Shown here one piece after another: positions 8,268-18,425 of a DNA stretch of 64,000 nucleotides. The notes beneath the pieces were generated by a model. That model saw only the letters and a program-made list of their open reading frames with translations, searched no databases and had not been told where the DNA came from. Location of the stretch: assembly GCF_019929575.1 (NCBI RefSeq), contig NZ_JAHZPU010000004.1, forward strand, positions 1 to 64,000. Direction: 5' to 3'. Both the position numbers and the translations under genes were made by a program. Position 1 is the stretch's first letter. Each line of letters starts with the position of its first letter. The stretch comes from Streptococcus infantis (GTDB taxonomy: Bacteria; Bacillota; Bacilli; Lactobacillales; Streptococcaceae).

Positions 8268-9305
8268 ATGAAATCAGCAGTTTATACCAAGGCAGGTCAG
8301 GTAGGTATTGAGGAAATCAAACGTCCAAGCATTCAAGAGGCGGATGATGTTATTATCCGTGTGGTTCGTGCTTGCGTATGTGGTTCAGACCTATGGAGTT
8401 ACCGAAATCCAGATATTAAAGCGGGTCACAAAAATAGTGGACACGAAGCAATTGGAATCGTTGAAGAAGTTGGTGAGGCTATCACTACTGTAAAACCAGG
8501 TGACTTTATCATCGCGCCTTTCACTCATGGTTGTGGTCAGTGTGATGCCTGTCGTGCTGGTTATGATGGGACTTGTGACCGCCATATTGGAACCAACTGG
8601 TCAGGTGGTGTCCAGGCTGAGTATATCCGTTTCCATTTTGCCAATTGGGCACTTGTGAAAATTCCAGGTCAACCTTCAGATTATAGCGAAGGCATGCTCA
8701 AGTCACTTTTAACACTTGCTGATGTCATGCCGACCGGTTACCATGCAGCGCGTGTGGCTAATGTGCAAAAAGGCGACAAGGTTGTCGTTATTGGGGATGG
8801 GGCTGTTGGCCAATGTGCTGTCATTGCTGCTAAGATGCGTGGAGCTTCACAAATTATCCTTATGAGTCGTCACGAAGATCGACAACAAATGGCCTTGGAG
8901 TCAGGAGCGACAGCTGTTGTGGCCGAACGTGGTGAAGAAGGCATTGCCAAGGTGCGTGAAATCCTCGGAGGAGGAGCAGATGCAGCACTTGAGTGTGTTG
9001 GTACTGAGGCGGCTGTTGAGCAAGCACTGGGTGTCCTTCATAATGGCGGTCGTATGGGAATTGTTGGTGTGCCTCACTATAATAACCGTGCCCTTGGTTC
9101 GACCTTTGCTCAGAATATTTCTGTTGCGGGTGGAGCAGCTTCTGCAACAACATACGATAAGCAATTCTTGCTCAAAGCTGTTCTTGACGGTGATATTAAT
9201 CCGGGTCGTGTCTTTACTTCAAGCTATAAACTGAAAGATATCGACCAAGCTTATAAGGCTATGGATGAACGCAAGACTATCAAGTCTATGATTGTGATGG
9301 ATTAA
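8268..9305 (+). CDS. zinc-dependent alcohol dehydrogenase
   Basis: This 345-residue medium-chain dehydrogenase has the catalytic zinc ligands in CVCGSD and GHKNSGHE, the structural-zinc cysteines in CGQCDACRAGYDGTC, and a Rossmann motif GDGAVGQC (about 174-181). The substrate is unknown. The start at 8268 is preferred over the in-frame ATG at 8262 because GAGAGG ends 9 bases before it. In pneumococci a similar gene sits beside the MerR-type regulator NmlR in this position; no MerR gene is present here. Confidence 0.8.
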   Translation: MKSAVYTKAGQVGIEEIKRPSIQEADDVIIRVVRACVCGSDLWSYRNPDIKAGHKNSGHEAIGIVEEVGEAITTVKPGDFIIAPFTHGCGQCDACRAGYDGTCDRHIGTNWSGGVQAEYIRFHFANWALVKIPGQPSDYSEGMLKSLLTLADVMPTGYHAARVANVQKGDKVVVIGDGAVGQCAVIAAKMRGASQIILMSRHEDRQQMALESGATAVVAERGEEGIAKVREILGGGADAALECVGTEAAVEQALGVLHNGGRMGIVGVPHYNNRALGSTFAQNISVAGGAASATTYDKQFLLKAVLDGDINPGRVFTSSYKLKDIDQAYKAMDERKTIKSMIVMD

Positions 9306-9312
9306 AAAAAGA

Positions 9313-9352
9313 AAATCCTAATAGAGCACTGAAATCTCTATTAGGATTTTTT
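9313..9352. terminator. bidirectional terminator between adh and galR
   Basis: AAATCCTAATAGAG pairs with CTCTATTAGGATTT, with A-run before and T-run after. It can serve both the dehydrogenase (plus) and galR (minus). Confidence 0.8.
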
Positions 9353-9369
9353 ATGTTCAGTTGTTGTGC

Positions 9370-10448
<1,079 letters not shown>

Positions 10449-10450
10449 TG

Positions 10451-10479
10451 TTGACCAAAGCAAAACCCTTGGGTACAAT
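10451..10479 (+). promoter_or_regulatory. galKT promoter
   Basis: TTGACC (10451-10456) and TACAAT (10474-10479) have a 17-bp spacer. A GAAAACGATTAC segment just downstream (10485-10496) resembles a LacI-family half site. Confidence 0.65.
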
Positions 10480-10538
10480 AGAAGAAAACGATTACAGGTT
10501 AAGTTTTTTTACCTAACAATTGTCAAAGGAGAATTCAT

Positions 10539-11717
10539 ATGACACAACATCTTACTGCTGATGCACTTCGCAAGGACTTTCTTGCTGTTTTTGGTCAAGA
10601 AGCGGATCAAACTTTCTTCTCACCAGGCCGTATCAACTTGATTGGGGAACATACTGACTACAACGGTGGCCATGTTTTCCCAGCAGCGATTTCATTAGGA
10701 ACTTACGGAGCTGCACGCAAGCGCGATGACCAAGTGTTGCGTTTTTACTCAGCAAACTTTGAGGATAAAGGAATTATCGAAGTTCCTCTAGCTGACCTTA
10801 AATTTGAGAAAGAGCACAACTGGACTAACTATCCAAAAGGTGTTCTTCATTTCTTGCAAGAAGCTGGCCATGTGATTGATAAAGGTTTTGATTTCTATGT
10901 ATTTGGAAATATCCCAAATGGTGCAGGTTTGTCATCTTCTGCATCTTTGGAGCTTTTGACTGGTGTCGTGGCAGAATACCTTTTTGATCTAAAATTGGAC
11001 CGTTTAGATTTAGTAAAAATCGGAAAATTGACAGAGAATAATTTTATCGGTGTTAACTCTGGTATCATGGACCAATTTGCTATCGGTATGGGGGCAGATC
11101 AACGTGCCATTTATCTGGATACAAATAGTTTAGAATATGACTTGGTTCCCCTTGATTTGAAGGACAATGTTGTTGTTATCATGAACACTAACAAACGCCG
11201 TGAACTTGCGGATTCTAAGTACAATGAACGTCGTGCTGAATGTGAAAAAGCAGTAGAAGAACTCCAAGTGTCCTTAAATATTCAAACCTTGGGTGAATTG
11301 GACGAGTGGGCTTTTGATGAATATAGCTACCTGATCAAAGACGAAAATCGCTTGAAACGTGCGCGTCATGCCGTTCTTGAAAACCAACGTACCCTTAAAG
11401 CACAAGCGGCTCTTCAAGCGGGAGATTTGGACAAGTTTGGTCGTTTGATGAATGCATCTCACGTTTCTCTTGAGCACGATTATGAAGTGACTGGCTTGGA
11501 ATTAGATACCCTTGTTCACACTGCTTGGGCTCAAGAAGGTGTTCTTGGTGCTCGTATGACAGGAGCTGGTTTTGGTGGCTGTGCGATTGCCTTGGTTCAA
11601 AAGGATGCTGTTGAGTCCTTTAAAGAAGCTGTAGGCAAGCACTATGAAGAAATCGTTGGTTACGCTCCAAGTTTCTATATCGCTGAAGTGGCAGGTGGAA
11701 CTCGCGTTCTTGAATAG
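10539..11717 (+). CDS. galK: galactokinase
   Basis: This 392-residue GHMP kinase phosphorylates galactose to galactose-1-phosphate, the first Leloir step. The signature motifs are present: [15 protein letters not shown] (about 28-42), the ATP loop [13 protein letters not shown], and the C-terminal [11 protein letters not shown]. The length is normal for the family. It is followed 18 bases later by galT. No galE or galM is in the window. Confidence 0.96.
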   Translation: MTQHLTADALRKDFLAVFGQEADQTFFSPGRINLIGEHTDYNGGHVFPAAISLGTYGAARKRDDQVLRFYSANFEDKGIIEVPLADLKFEKEHNWTNYPKGVLHFLQEAGHVIDKGFDFYVFGNIPNGAGLSSSASLELLTGVVAEYLFDLKLDRLDLVKIGKLTENNFIGVNSGIMDQFAIGMGADQRAIYLDTNSLEYDLVPLDLKDNVVVIMNTNKRRELADSKYNERRAECEKAVEELQVSLNIQTLGELDEWAFDEYSYLIKDENRLKRARHAVLENQRTLKAQAALQAGDLDKFGRLMNASHVSLEHDYEVTGLELDTLVHTAWAQEGVLGARMTGAGFGGCAIALVQKDAVESFKEAVGKHYEEIVGYAPSFYIAEVAGGTRVLE

Positions 11718-11735
11718 TCAGAAGGAGGTTTTCTA

Positions 11736-13217
11736 GTGACCTTAGTAGAAACATTTGTTACCAAAGTCATTGCAGAAAGTACCTTTGAAGAGTTGGATCG
11801 GATTTATCTGACTAATCGTGTCTTGGCTTTGGTTGGTGATGCTGTCTTGGAAGTTGAAACAGTCCAATCGGACCTAATTGAACTCAAAGACCAACTGGTT
11901 GAGGAGGCTGTTCGACTAGCAAGCATTGAAGATAGCCAGACTGCGCGTGAGATACTAGGCGCTGACCTCATGGACTTGGTAACCCCTTGTCCAAGTCAGC
12001 TTAATCGTGACTTTTGGGATACCTATGCCCAGTCACCAGAGCAGGCGATTGCGAACTTCTACCAACTCAGTCAGAAGAATGACTACATCAAACTAAAGGC
12101 TATCGCAAAGAATATTGCTTATCGTGTTCCGTCTGACTACGGTGAATTAGAGATTACCATCAATCTCTCTAAGCCTGAAAAGGATCCAAAAGAGATAGCG
12201 GCAGCTAAGTTGGTTAAGTCGAGTAACTATCCTCAATGTCAGCTCTGTATGGAAAATGAAGGTTACCATGGTCGTGTCAACCATCCAGCTAGAAGCAACC
12301 ATCGCATTATTCGTTTTGATATTTCTGGGCAGGAGTGGGGCTTCCAGTATTCGCCTTACGCTTACTTTAATGAGCACTGTATTTTCCTAGATAGCAAGCA
12401 TCGTCCTATGGCCATTAGTCGCCAAAGTTTTGAACGTTTGTTAGCAATTGTGGAGCAATTTCCAGGCTACTTTGCTGGTTCGAATGCTGATTTGCCAATC
12501 GTAGGTGGCTCCATCCTGACCCATGATCATTACCAAGGTGGGCGCCATGTATTCCCAATGGAAGTAGCGCCATTACAGAAGAGTTTTACCTTTGCAGGTT
12601 TTGAAACTGTCAAAGCAGGGATTGTTCAGTGGCCTATGTCTGTGATTCGACTAACTTCAGATTCAGCAGATGATTTGACAGAACTAGCGGAAAAAATCTT
12701 ACTGGCTTGGCGTCAATACTCAGATCCAAGTGTACAGGTCTTGGCAGAAAGTAATGGAACACCGCATCACACTATCACACCGATAGCCCGTAAGCGAGAT
12801 GGGCAGTTTGAGTTGGATTTGGTCTTGCGGGACAATCAAACATCTCCAGAGCATCCAGATGGTATCTATCATCCCCACAAGGATGTCCAACATATCAAGA
12901 AGGAAAATATCGGCTTGATAGAGGTCATGGGCTTGGCAATCTTGCCACCACGCTTGAAGGAAGAAGTGGAGCAAGTAGCAGCTTACCTAGTCGGAGAGGA
13001 TGTTTCAGTAGCAGATTATCACCAAGAATGGGCAGATGAGTTGAAAGAATCCAATCCTGGATTGACTGACAAAGACCAAGCTCTTAATATCGTCCAAGAA
13101 TCTGTTGGAAAAATCTTTGCTCGAGTTTTGGAAGATGCAGGAGTTTACAAGCAAACAGAAGAAGGACAAGCAGCCTTTATGCGCTTTGTGGAGCAGGTTG
13201 GTATTTTGCCCGAATAA
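11736..13217 (+). CDS. galT: UDP-glucose--hexose-1-phosphate uridylyltransferase, class II
   Basis: This enzyme swaps UMP between UDP-glucose and galactose-1-phosphate. The 493-residue length and sequence match the Firmicute type (GalT class 2). The region around [20 protein letters not shown] contains the histidines of the active site. The start is a GTG at 11736 preceded by AGAAGGAGG. It is co-transcribed with galK. Confidence 0.95.
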   Translation: MTLVETFVTKVIAESTFEELDRIYLTNRVLALVGDAVLEVETVQSDLIELKDQLVEEAVRLASIEDSQTAREILGADLMDLVTPCPSQLNRDFWDTYAQSPEQAIANFYQLSQKNDYIKLKAIAKNIAYRVPSDYGELEITINLSKPEKDPKEIAAAKLVKSSNYPQCQLCMENEGYHGRVNHPARSNHRIIRFDISGQEWGFQYSPYAYFNEHCIFLDSKHRPMAISRQSFERLLAIVEQFPGYFAGSNADLPIVGGSILTHDHYQGGRHVFPMEVAPLQKSFTFAGFETVKAGIVQWPMSVIRLTSDSADDLTELAEKILLAWRQYSDPSVQVLAESNGTPHHTITPIARKRDGQFELDLVLRDNQTSPEHPDGIYHPHKDVQHIKKENIGLIEVMGLAILPPRLKEEVEQVAAYLVGEDVSVADYHQEWADELKESNPGLTDKDQALNIVQESVGKIFARVLEDAGVYKQTEEGQAAFMRFVEQVGILPE

Positions 13218-13286
13218 GTGCTTGTCTCTTGCGTAGAGTCTTGAAAAGTAGTATCATAGTGTCGTTTGAAATATCAGGAGGAACGT

Positions 13287-13691
13287 ATGAAAGATTTTCA
13301 CTTTGACGCTATATCTGCCTTTGAAAACTACGAAATTGAAAAAATGAGAGACGGTCACGTTGTGGTAACGACAAAAGTAGTGGACTCCTCACTTAACTAC
13401 TATGGGAATGCTCATGGAGGCTATCTCTTTACCCTTTGTGACCAAATCAGTGGACTTGTGGTGATTTCGCTAGGATTAGACGGGGTGACACTCCAGTCTT
13501 CCATCAACTATCTGAAAGCTGGAAATCTAGGAGATGTTCTCACTATCAAAGGAGAATGTGTCCATCAAGGACGTACCACTTGTGTCGTCGATGTTGACAT
13601 CATCAACCAAGATGGCCGAAATGTCTGCAAGGCAACCTTCACCATGTTTGTCACAGGACAACGGTCTGAAGATAGACAGGTGAGGATATAA
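13287..13691 (+). CDS. PaaI-type hotdog thioesterase
   Basis: This 134-residue hotdog-fold protein resembles phenylacetic-acid-degradation type acyl-CoA thioesterases. NAHGGYLFTLCDQISG has the NxHGG core of the family, and the C-terminal strand carries GRTTCVVDVDI. The start at 13287 is set by AGGAGG. The acyl substrate is not predictable. A bidirectional terminator follows. Confidence 0.8.
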   Translation: MKDFHFDAISAFENYEIEKMRDGHVVVTTKVVDSSLNYYGNAHGGYLFTLCDQISGLVVISLGLDGVTLQSSINYLKAGNLGDVLTIKGECVHQGRTTCVVDVDIINQDGRNVCKATFTMFVTGQRSEDRQVRI

Positions 13692-13698
13692 CATAAAG

Positions 13699-13731
13699 AA
13701 TGAGTAGGAAAAATTATCCTACTCATTTTAA
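13699..13731. terminator. rho-independent terminator
   Basis: AATGAGTAGGA / TCCTACTCATT stem with loop and T-rich end, following the thioesterase gene. Confidence 0.75.
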
Positions 13732-13801
13732 TTTGTTAAAGAAGTTTACGAGAAATATATAAGAGCAGTGAAATACCAAGCTAATGGTTACTTATATGTG
13801 G

Positions 13802-13807
13802 TATAAT
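13802..13807 (+). promoter_or_regulatory. extended -10 of the dpn cassette
   Basis: TGTGGTATAAT contains an extended -10 (TGGTATAAT). No good -35 is visible. The transcript would have a leader of about 55 bases before dpnC. Confidence 0.5.
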
Positions 13808-13869
13808 AATCTTAGTTTATTTTAATAGCTAATATCAAGTGAATTCTCATTTGTGTGAGGAATTTTTTA

Positions 13870-14634
13870 ATGAATTTACAGTTTAATTTAGAATTAGTAG
13901 AAACTTATAAAAGTAATAGCCAAAAGGCTCGTATCTTAACAGAGGATTGGGTTTATCGTCAGTCTTATTGTCCCAATTGTGGAAAGAAATCGTTAAATCA
14001 TTTTGAAAATAATCGGCCTGTAGCAGATTTTTTCTGTCATGACTGTAGTGAGGAGTTTGAGCTAAAAAGTAAAAAAGGAAATTTCTCATCAACAATCAAT
14101 GATGGTGCTTATACAACAATGATGGAGCGTGTTCAAGCAGATAATAATCCTAACTTCTTTTTTTTAACTTACACAAAAAATTTTGAGGTGGATAATTTTC
14201 TTGTCCTTCCGAAGCAATTTGTTACACCGAAATCAATTATTAAAAGGAAACCACTTGCGCCCACTGCTAGACGAGCAGGTTGGATTGGTTGTAACATTGA
14301 TTTGTCACAAGTACCTTCCAAAGGTAGGATATTTCTTGTGCAAAATGGTCAAGTTAGGGACCCAGAAACAGTTACAAAAGAATTTAAACAAAGTTTGTTT
14401 TTAAGGAAAAACTCTCTTTCATCAAGAGGTTGGACCATAGAAATTCTAAATTGTATAGATAGGATAGAAGGTTCAGAATTTACTCTTGAAGATATGTATC
14501 GTTTTGAAGATGACTTAAAAAATATCTTTGTTAAGAACAATCATATCAAAGAAAAAATTCGGCAACAGCTTCAAATACTAAGAGATAAAGAAATAATAGA
14601 ATTTAAAGGTAGAGGAAAGTATCGGAAATTATGA
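13870..14634 (+). CDS. dpnC: DpnI restriction endonuclease (cuts methylated GATC)
   Basis: This 254-residue protein has exactly the length of R.DpnI and a sequence I recognise as almost the same. The N-terminal zinc site (CPNCGKK and CHDC, about 35-60) precedes the PD-(D/E)xK-type catalytic core, with FELKSKKGNFSSTINDGAY. The C-terminal winged helix (about 180-254) also reads methyl-adenine. DpnI cleaves Gm6ATC, so a cell carrying it must keep GATC unmethylated. The ATG at 13870 with GTGAGG nine bases upstream is chosen over a GTG at 13855. The gene is AT-rich compared with galK and galT, as expected of an exchangeable cassette. Confidence 0.95.
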   Translation: MNLQFNLELVETYKSNSQKARILTEDWVYRQSYCPNCGKKSLNHFENNRPVADFFCHDCSEEFELKSKKGNFSSTINDGAYTTMMERVQADNNPNFFFLTYTKNFEVDNFLVLPKQFVTPKSIIKRKPLAPTARRAGWIGCNIDLSQVPSKGRIFLVQNGQVRDPETVTKEFKQSLFLRKNSLSSRGWTIEILNCIDRIEGSEFTLEDMYRFEDDLKNIFVKNNHIKEKIRQQLQILRDKEIIEFKGRGKYRKL

Positions 14635-14927
14635 AAACGAAACAACGTATTGCACCTGAAGAGGTATATGATTTCTTAAAAGTCATCTGGTCTGATTATG
14701 AAACAGAGAGTAATTATGAAAACTTAAGTATAATGGTATATACTTTATCAGACCCTGATTGTGTAAGATGGTTATCTGAAAATATAGAATTTGGTGATAG
14801 GGAACAACTTTCTTTATTGAATAAAAAATACTGCTGGGAATATGGAGATGAATTACCAGAGTGGTTGGAAAGTCCAAAACATAGATTATTGCTAATTAGT
14901 GAGTTATTGGAGAGAAACTTAAGATGA
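14631..14927 (+). CDS. small protein of the DpnI cassette, unknown function
   Basis: A 98-residue acidic protein with no membrane segment or recognisable domain. It overlaps the dpnC stop by 4 bases (ATGA), so it is translationally coupled. Its stop overlaps the next small gene in the same way. It may correspond to part of what was called DpnD in S. pneumoniae; I cannot settle that from memory. Confidence 0.65.
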   Translation: MKTKQRIAPEEVYDFLKVIWSDYETESNYENLSIMVYTLSDPDCVRWLSENIEFGDREQLSLLNKKYCWEYGDELPEWLESPKHRLLLISELLERNLR

Positions 14928-15091
14928 AAAAGTATACTATAGAAATTACTGAAACTCTAACTCGTATAGTGAGTGTAGAAGCTGATACTGAGTATGAGGC
15001 AGAACGCATTGTGAGAGAAAAGTATAAGAATTGTGAAATAGTTCTTGATGCTGATGATTTTGTTGACTATGAAATCCATATATGTGAATAG
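14924..15091 (+). CDS. dpnD: DpnD/PcfM-like small protein
   Basis: This 55-residue gene is coupled by an ATGA overlap to the previous gene. It begins MKKYTIEITETLTRIVSVEA and ends with an acidic DADDFVDYEI, the pattern of DpnD/PcfM-like small proteins found beside restriction genes and on conjugative elements. Such proteins have no proven function. The whole dpn unit ends in a terminator at 15133. Confidence 0.7.
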   Translation: MKKYTIEITETLTRIVSVEADTEYEAERIVREKYKNCEIVLDADDFVDYEIHICE

Positions 15092-15132
15092 GTGATCGCA
15101 TAGAAGACAGCTAGATTAGGATTTAGTAATAA

Positions 15133-15157
15133 AAAAAAGAGGTCTATGCCTCTTTTT
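15133..15157 (+). terminator. rho-independent terminator of the dpn cassette
   Basis: AAAAAGAGG / CCTCTTTTT hairpin with A- and T-runs on the two sides; works for the plus strand and may also work for the minus-strand VOC gene. Confidence 0.75.
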
Positions 15158-15191
15158 CTTATTTATGTTTCCACTGTAATACTCTATCATT

Positions 15192-15578
15192 CTATTCACT
15201 AAATCTTAAAAAATAGCCATCTGGGTCTAAAACTGCAAATTCATGAGGATAGATATATTGTTCACCAACACGAAATTCTCTTTTGGTCAAAGGACGATGA
15301 ATAGGATAGTTAGACTCGATTACTTTCTGATAGAGTCGAGGGACATCCTCTATGCCGAAGGAGATATTGACTCCACGACCAAATGGGTAGTTTAGTTCAG
15401 CTAGTTCCTCCTTACTCCCCTCCTCTAGCATTAGTTGGCAATCTTCAAGCGATAAGAAGAGGAAGTTTTCTTCTGGTCGCTCGTATTCGATAGTAAAACC
15501 TAGTAAATCACAGTAGAAGGAACGAGACTGTTCTAAATTTGAGACTATAAACTCGGGAATAACTGCATTGTAGTTCAT
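15192..15578 (-). CDS. VOC-family (glyoxalase/bleomycin-resistance fold) protein
   Basis: This 128-residue single-domain protein has two beta-alpha-beta-beta-beta units. The N-terminus is of the type VIPEFIVSNLEQSRSFYCDLLGF and the C-terminus AVLDPDGYFLRFSE, typical of the VOC superfamily. The substrate is unknown. It lies 11 bases downstream of exoA on the same strand, so the two may be co-transcribed. Confidence 0.8.
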   Translation of the reverse strand: MNYNAVIPEFIVSNLEQSRSFYCDLLGFTIEYERPEENFLFLSLEDCQLMLEEGSKEELAELNYPFGRGVNISFGIEDVPRLYQKVIESNYPIHRPLTKREFRVGEQYIYPHEFAVLDPDGYFLRFSE

Positions 15579-15589
15579 ATAGAAAATCC

Positions 15590-16417
15590 TTATAATTCAA
15601 TCTCCAAGACAATCGGTGTATGGTCTTGGCGTGCGCCTGAGTCAATCATATCTGACTTGGTAACCTTGTCTGCCACACGGTTACTTGTGAGCCAGTAGTC
15701 GATTCTCCAGCCTGTGTTGTTGATTTTTGAAGTCTTGCTGCGTTGTGCCCACCAAGTATAGCGTTCTGGCACATCGCCATGGATATGGCGGAAGGTGTCT
15801 GTAAATCCTTTAGCCAAAAGACTTGTAAATCCTTCACGTTCTTCGTCTGTAAATCCTGGTGAACGACGGTTGCTAGCCGGGTTAGCAAGGTCAATTTCCT
15901 TGTGAGCAACGTTATAGTCTCCAGTTGCTAGGACAGGTTTTTGCTTGTCTAGTTCAGCCAAGTATTCCGCATATTTGACGTCCCAGACTTGACGTTCTTC
16001 TAAGCGTTTGAGTCCGTCTCCAGCGTTTGGTGTGTAGACTTGAGTTACGAAAAATTTATCAAATTCAAGAGTAATGATGCGTCCTTCCAAGTCCATAGTA
16101 GAAGGGGCGCCAATCTCTGGGAAGCTGATAGTTGGAGTGAGTTCTTTCTTATAGAGGAACATGGTTCCAGCATAGCCTTTACGGGCAGGCTCTTGAGAGG
16201 AACGCCAGGTGTTTTCGTAACCTGGGAAGAGTTCTTCCAGTACCTCAAGGTGTTTTTTTGTAGGGCCTTTAGCTGAAAGCTTGGTTTCCTGGATAGCGAT
16301 GATATCAGCATCTTCGGCTACCAAGGTTTGTAGGACATCTTGTGACAGTTTCGCACGCGCAGAGTCGCTTGTCAATGCTGCATTGAGGGAGTCAATGTTC
16401 CATGAGATTAGTTTCAT
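15590..16417 (-). CDS. exoA: exodeoxyribonuclease III / AP endonuclease ExoA
   Basis: This 275-residue enzyme of the Xth/APE1 family incises DNA at abasic sites and trims 3' ends. Motifs present are MKLISWNIDSLNA at the start, IIAIQETKLS (catalytic Glu), GDYNVAH, and QDHTPI near the C-terminus. I place the start at 16417, since the residues upstream of it show no homology and the MKLISWN start is canonical. Confidence 0.95.
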   Translation of the reverse strand: MKLISWNIDSLNAALTSDSARAKLSQDVLQTLVAEDADIIAIQETKLSAKGPTKKHLEVLEELFPGYENTWRSSQEPARKGYAGTMFLYKKELTPTISFPEIGAPSTMDLEGRIITLEFDKFFVTQVYTPNAGDGLKRLEERQVWDVKYAEYLAELDKQKPVLATGDYNVAHKEIDLANPASNRRSPGFTDEEREGFTSLLAKGFTDTFRHIHGDVPERYTWWAQRSKTSKINNTGWRIDYWLTSNRVADKVTKSDMIDSGARQDHTPIVLEIEL

Positions 16418-16488
16418 AGTGTGTACCTTTTCATTCAGATTATAGACAATATTATACCAGAAAAAGAAGTATTTCCCCAGCGTATAGT

Positions 16489-16517
16489 TTGAAAAATCAA
16501 GGTCATTCCTATATAAT
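16489..16517 (+). promoter_or_regulatory. promoter of the ABC exporter leader
   Basis: TTGAAA (16489-16494) and TATAAT (16512-16517) with a 17-bp spacer. Transcription would start near 16524, leaving a leader of about 155 bases before the first ABC gene. Confidence 0.7.
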
Positions 16518-16523
16518 AAAGAA

Positions 16524-16679
16524 TGATTTATGTAAAAGATTGAAAATAAATGAAATGTTACTCCTATGAATATCTTTATCACTGAGTATGACAAAGTTCA
16601 AGTGAGTGTCGTCACCTATGAATAAGAAAAACCTGGGGTTCATGCCTCAGGTTTCCATTTGTTATTAGAAAGGAATACT
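16524..16679 (+). promoter_or_regulatory. leader with mini-ORF and hairpin, possible attenuator
   Basis: The leader contains a 19-residue mini-ORF (16566-16625) and, 4 bases after its stop, a 10-bp hairpin (16629-16654, AAACCTGGGG / CCTCAGGTTT with one G-T pair) followed by a weakly T-rich stretch. The mini-ORF has no good ribosome site. Translation-coupled or antibiotic-dependent attenuation is possible but inferred. Confidence 0.4.
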
Positions 16680-18425
16680 ATGTCCATCATCCAAAAACTT
16701 TGGTGGTTTTTTAAGTTAGAAAAACGCCGTTATCTCGTTGGAATTGTAGCTTTGGTTTTGGTTTCTGTACTAAACCTCATCCCACCTATGGTTATGGGGC
16801 GCGTAATCGATGCCATTACTTCAGGACGATTAACACAGGACGAGCTCCTGCTTCATCTCTTTTATCTCCTGCTGGCTGCTTTCGGGATGTACTATCTGCG
16901 TTATGTTTGGCGCATGTATATCCTAGGAACCTCCTACCGACTTGGGCAAATCATGCGTTCAAGACTATTTGAGCACTTTACAAAAATGTCGCCTGCTTTT
17001 TATCAGAATTATCGGACTGGGGATTTGATGGCTCACGCAACCAATGATATCAATGCTCTGACTCGTCTAGCAGGTGGTGGTGTCATGTCGGCGGTGGATG
17101 CTTCCATCACAACCTTGGTGACTTTACTAACCATGCTCTTTAGTATTTCTTGGCAGATGACCTTGGTTGCCATTCTTCCTTTGCCATTTATGGCCTATGC
17201 GACTAGTCGTCTGGGGAGAAAGACCCATAAAGCTTTTGGGGAATCGCAAGCAGCCTTTTCTGAACTCAACAATAAGGTTCAGGAGTCTGTATCAGGTATC
17301 AAGGTAACCAAGTCCTTTGGCTATCAGGCTGATGAATTGGCATCTTTCCAAGAAGTCAATGATTTGACCTTCCAAAAGAATCTGCAAACCATGAAATATG
17401 ATAGTCTCTTTGATCCTATGGTTTTGCTCTTTGTTGGTTCTTCTTATGCCTTAACTCTCTTAGTCGGTGCCTTTATGGTGCAAGCAGGACAGGTAACCGT
17501 CGGAAATCTGGTTACCTTTATCTCTTACTTGGATATGCTGGTCTGGCCCTTGATGGCCATTGGTTTCCTCTTTAATATCACTCAGAGAGGAAAAGTTTCC
17601 TACCAACGGATTGAGAGTCTCTTGTCTCAAAAATCACCTGTCAAAGACCCAGAATCTCCACTTGACGGAATTGAAAACGGGCGCTTAGACTATGCCATTG
17701 ATCGTTTTGCCTTTGAAGACGAGGAGACGCTGAGAGATATACATTTTAGTCTCGAAAAAGGGCAAACCTTGGGCTTGGTTGGACAGACTGGTTCAGGGAA
17801 AACAGCTTTGATTAAATTGCTCCTACGTGAGTATGACGTTGACCAAGGAGCTATTTATCTAAATGGTCACGATATTCGTGCCTATCGACTAGCTGACTTA
17901 CGAAGTTTGATGGGATACGTCCCACAGGACCAATTTCTTTTTGCCAGTTCTATCAAAGATAATATCCGCTTTGGAAATCCCGACCTACCTTTCTCAGCAG
18001 TAGAAGAAGCGACTCAGTTGGCTCAAGTCTATCAAGACATTCAAGCCATGCCTGAGGGATTTGATACAGTTATCGGGGAAAAAGGTGTTAGTCTATCTGG
18101 TGGACAAAAGCAACGTCTGGCTATGAGTCGGGCTATGATTTTAAATCCTGATATCTTGATTTTAGATGATTCCTTGTCAGCTGTGGATGCTAAGACAGAG
18201 TTCGCAATCATCGATAATCTCAAGGAAACTCGTAAAGATAAAACGACCATCATCACTGCCCATCGTCTCAGTGCAGTTGTTCATGCTGATTTGATCTTGG
18301 TTATGCAAAATGGACAGATTATCGAACGTGGGACTCATGAGGACTTACTAGCCTTGGATGGTTGGTACGCCCAAACCTACCAGTCTCAACAGTTAGAAAT
18401 GAAAGGAGAAGAAGATGCGGAATAA
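16680..18425 (+). CDS. ABC exporter half-transporter, degenerate-site subunit
   Basis: This is a 581-residue half exporter with six transmembrane helices (about 20-300) and an ATPase domain (about 335-575). Walker A is GQTGSGKTA and the signature is LSGGQKQRL. The Walker B end is ILILDDSLSAVD, with Asp in place of the catalytic Glu, which marks the degenerate-site partner of heterodimeric exporters such as LmrCD or BmrCD. The ATG at 16680 follows AAAGGA. It overlaps the next gene by 11 bases. Likely drug, lipid or peptide export. Confidence 0.88.
   Translation: MSIIQKLWWFFKLEKRRYLVGIVALVLVSVLNLIPPMVMGRVIDAITSGRLTQDELLLHLFYLLLAAFGMYYLRYVWRMYILGTSYRLGQIMRSRLFEHFTKMSPAFYQNYRTGDLMAHATNDINALTRLAGGGVMSAVDASITTLVTLLTMLFSISWQMTLVAILPLPFMAYATSRLGRKTHKAFGESQAAFSELNNKVQESVSGIKVTKSFGYQADELASFQEVNDLTFQKNLQTMKYDSLFDPMVLLFVGSSYALTLLVGAFMVQAGQVTVGNLVTFISYLDMLVWPLMAIGFLFNITQRGKVSYQRIESLLSQKSPVKDPESPLDGIENGRLDYAIDRFAFEDEETLRDIHFSLEKGQTLGLVGQTGSGKTALIKLLLREYDVDQGAIYLNGHDIRAYRLADLRSLMGYVPQDQFLFASSIKDNIRFGNPDLPFSAVEEATQLAQVYQDIQAMPEGFDTVIGEKGVSLSGGQKQRLAMSRAMILNPDILILDDSLSAVDAKTEFAIIDNLKETRKDKTTIITAHRLSAVVHADLILVMQNGQIIERGTHEDLLALDGWYAQTYQSQQLEMKGEEDAE

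Noticed and set aside
8860-9234. Three overlapping long frames within the alcohol dehydrogenase gene on both strands.
   Set aside because: Low-complexity shadows of the real gene with no start context.
14924-15091. That the two small dpn genes are one gene split by a frameshift.
   Set aside because: The ATGA overlap and full start motif (MKKYTIEITET) argue for two coupled genes, though I cannot exclude fusion in other strains.
16040-16276. Plus-strand frame opposite exoA.
   Set aside because: Shadow of the conserved ExoA frame, no start context.
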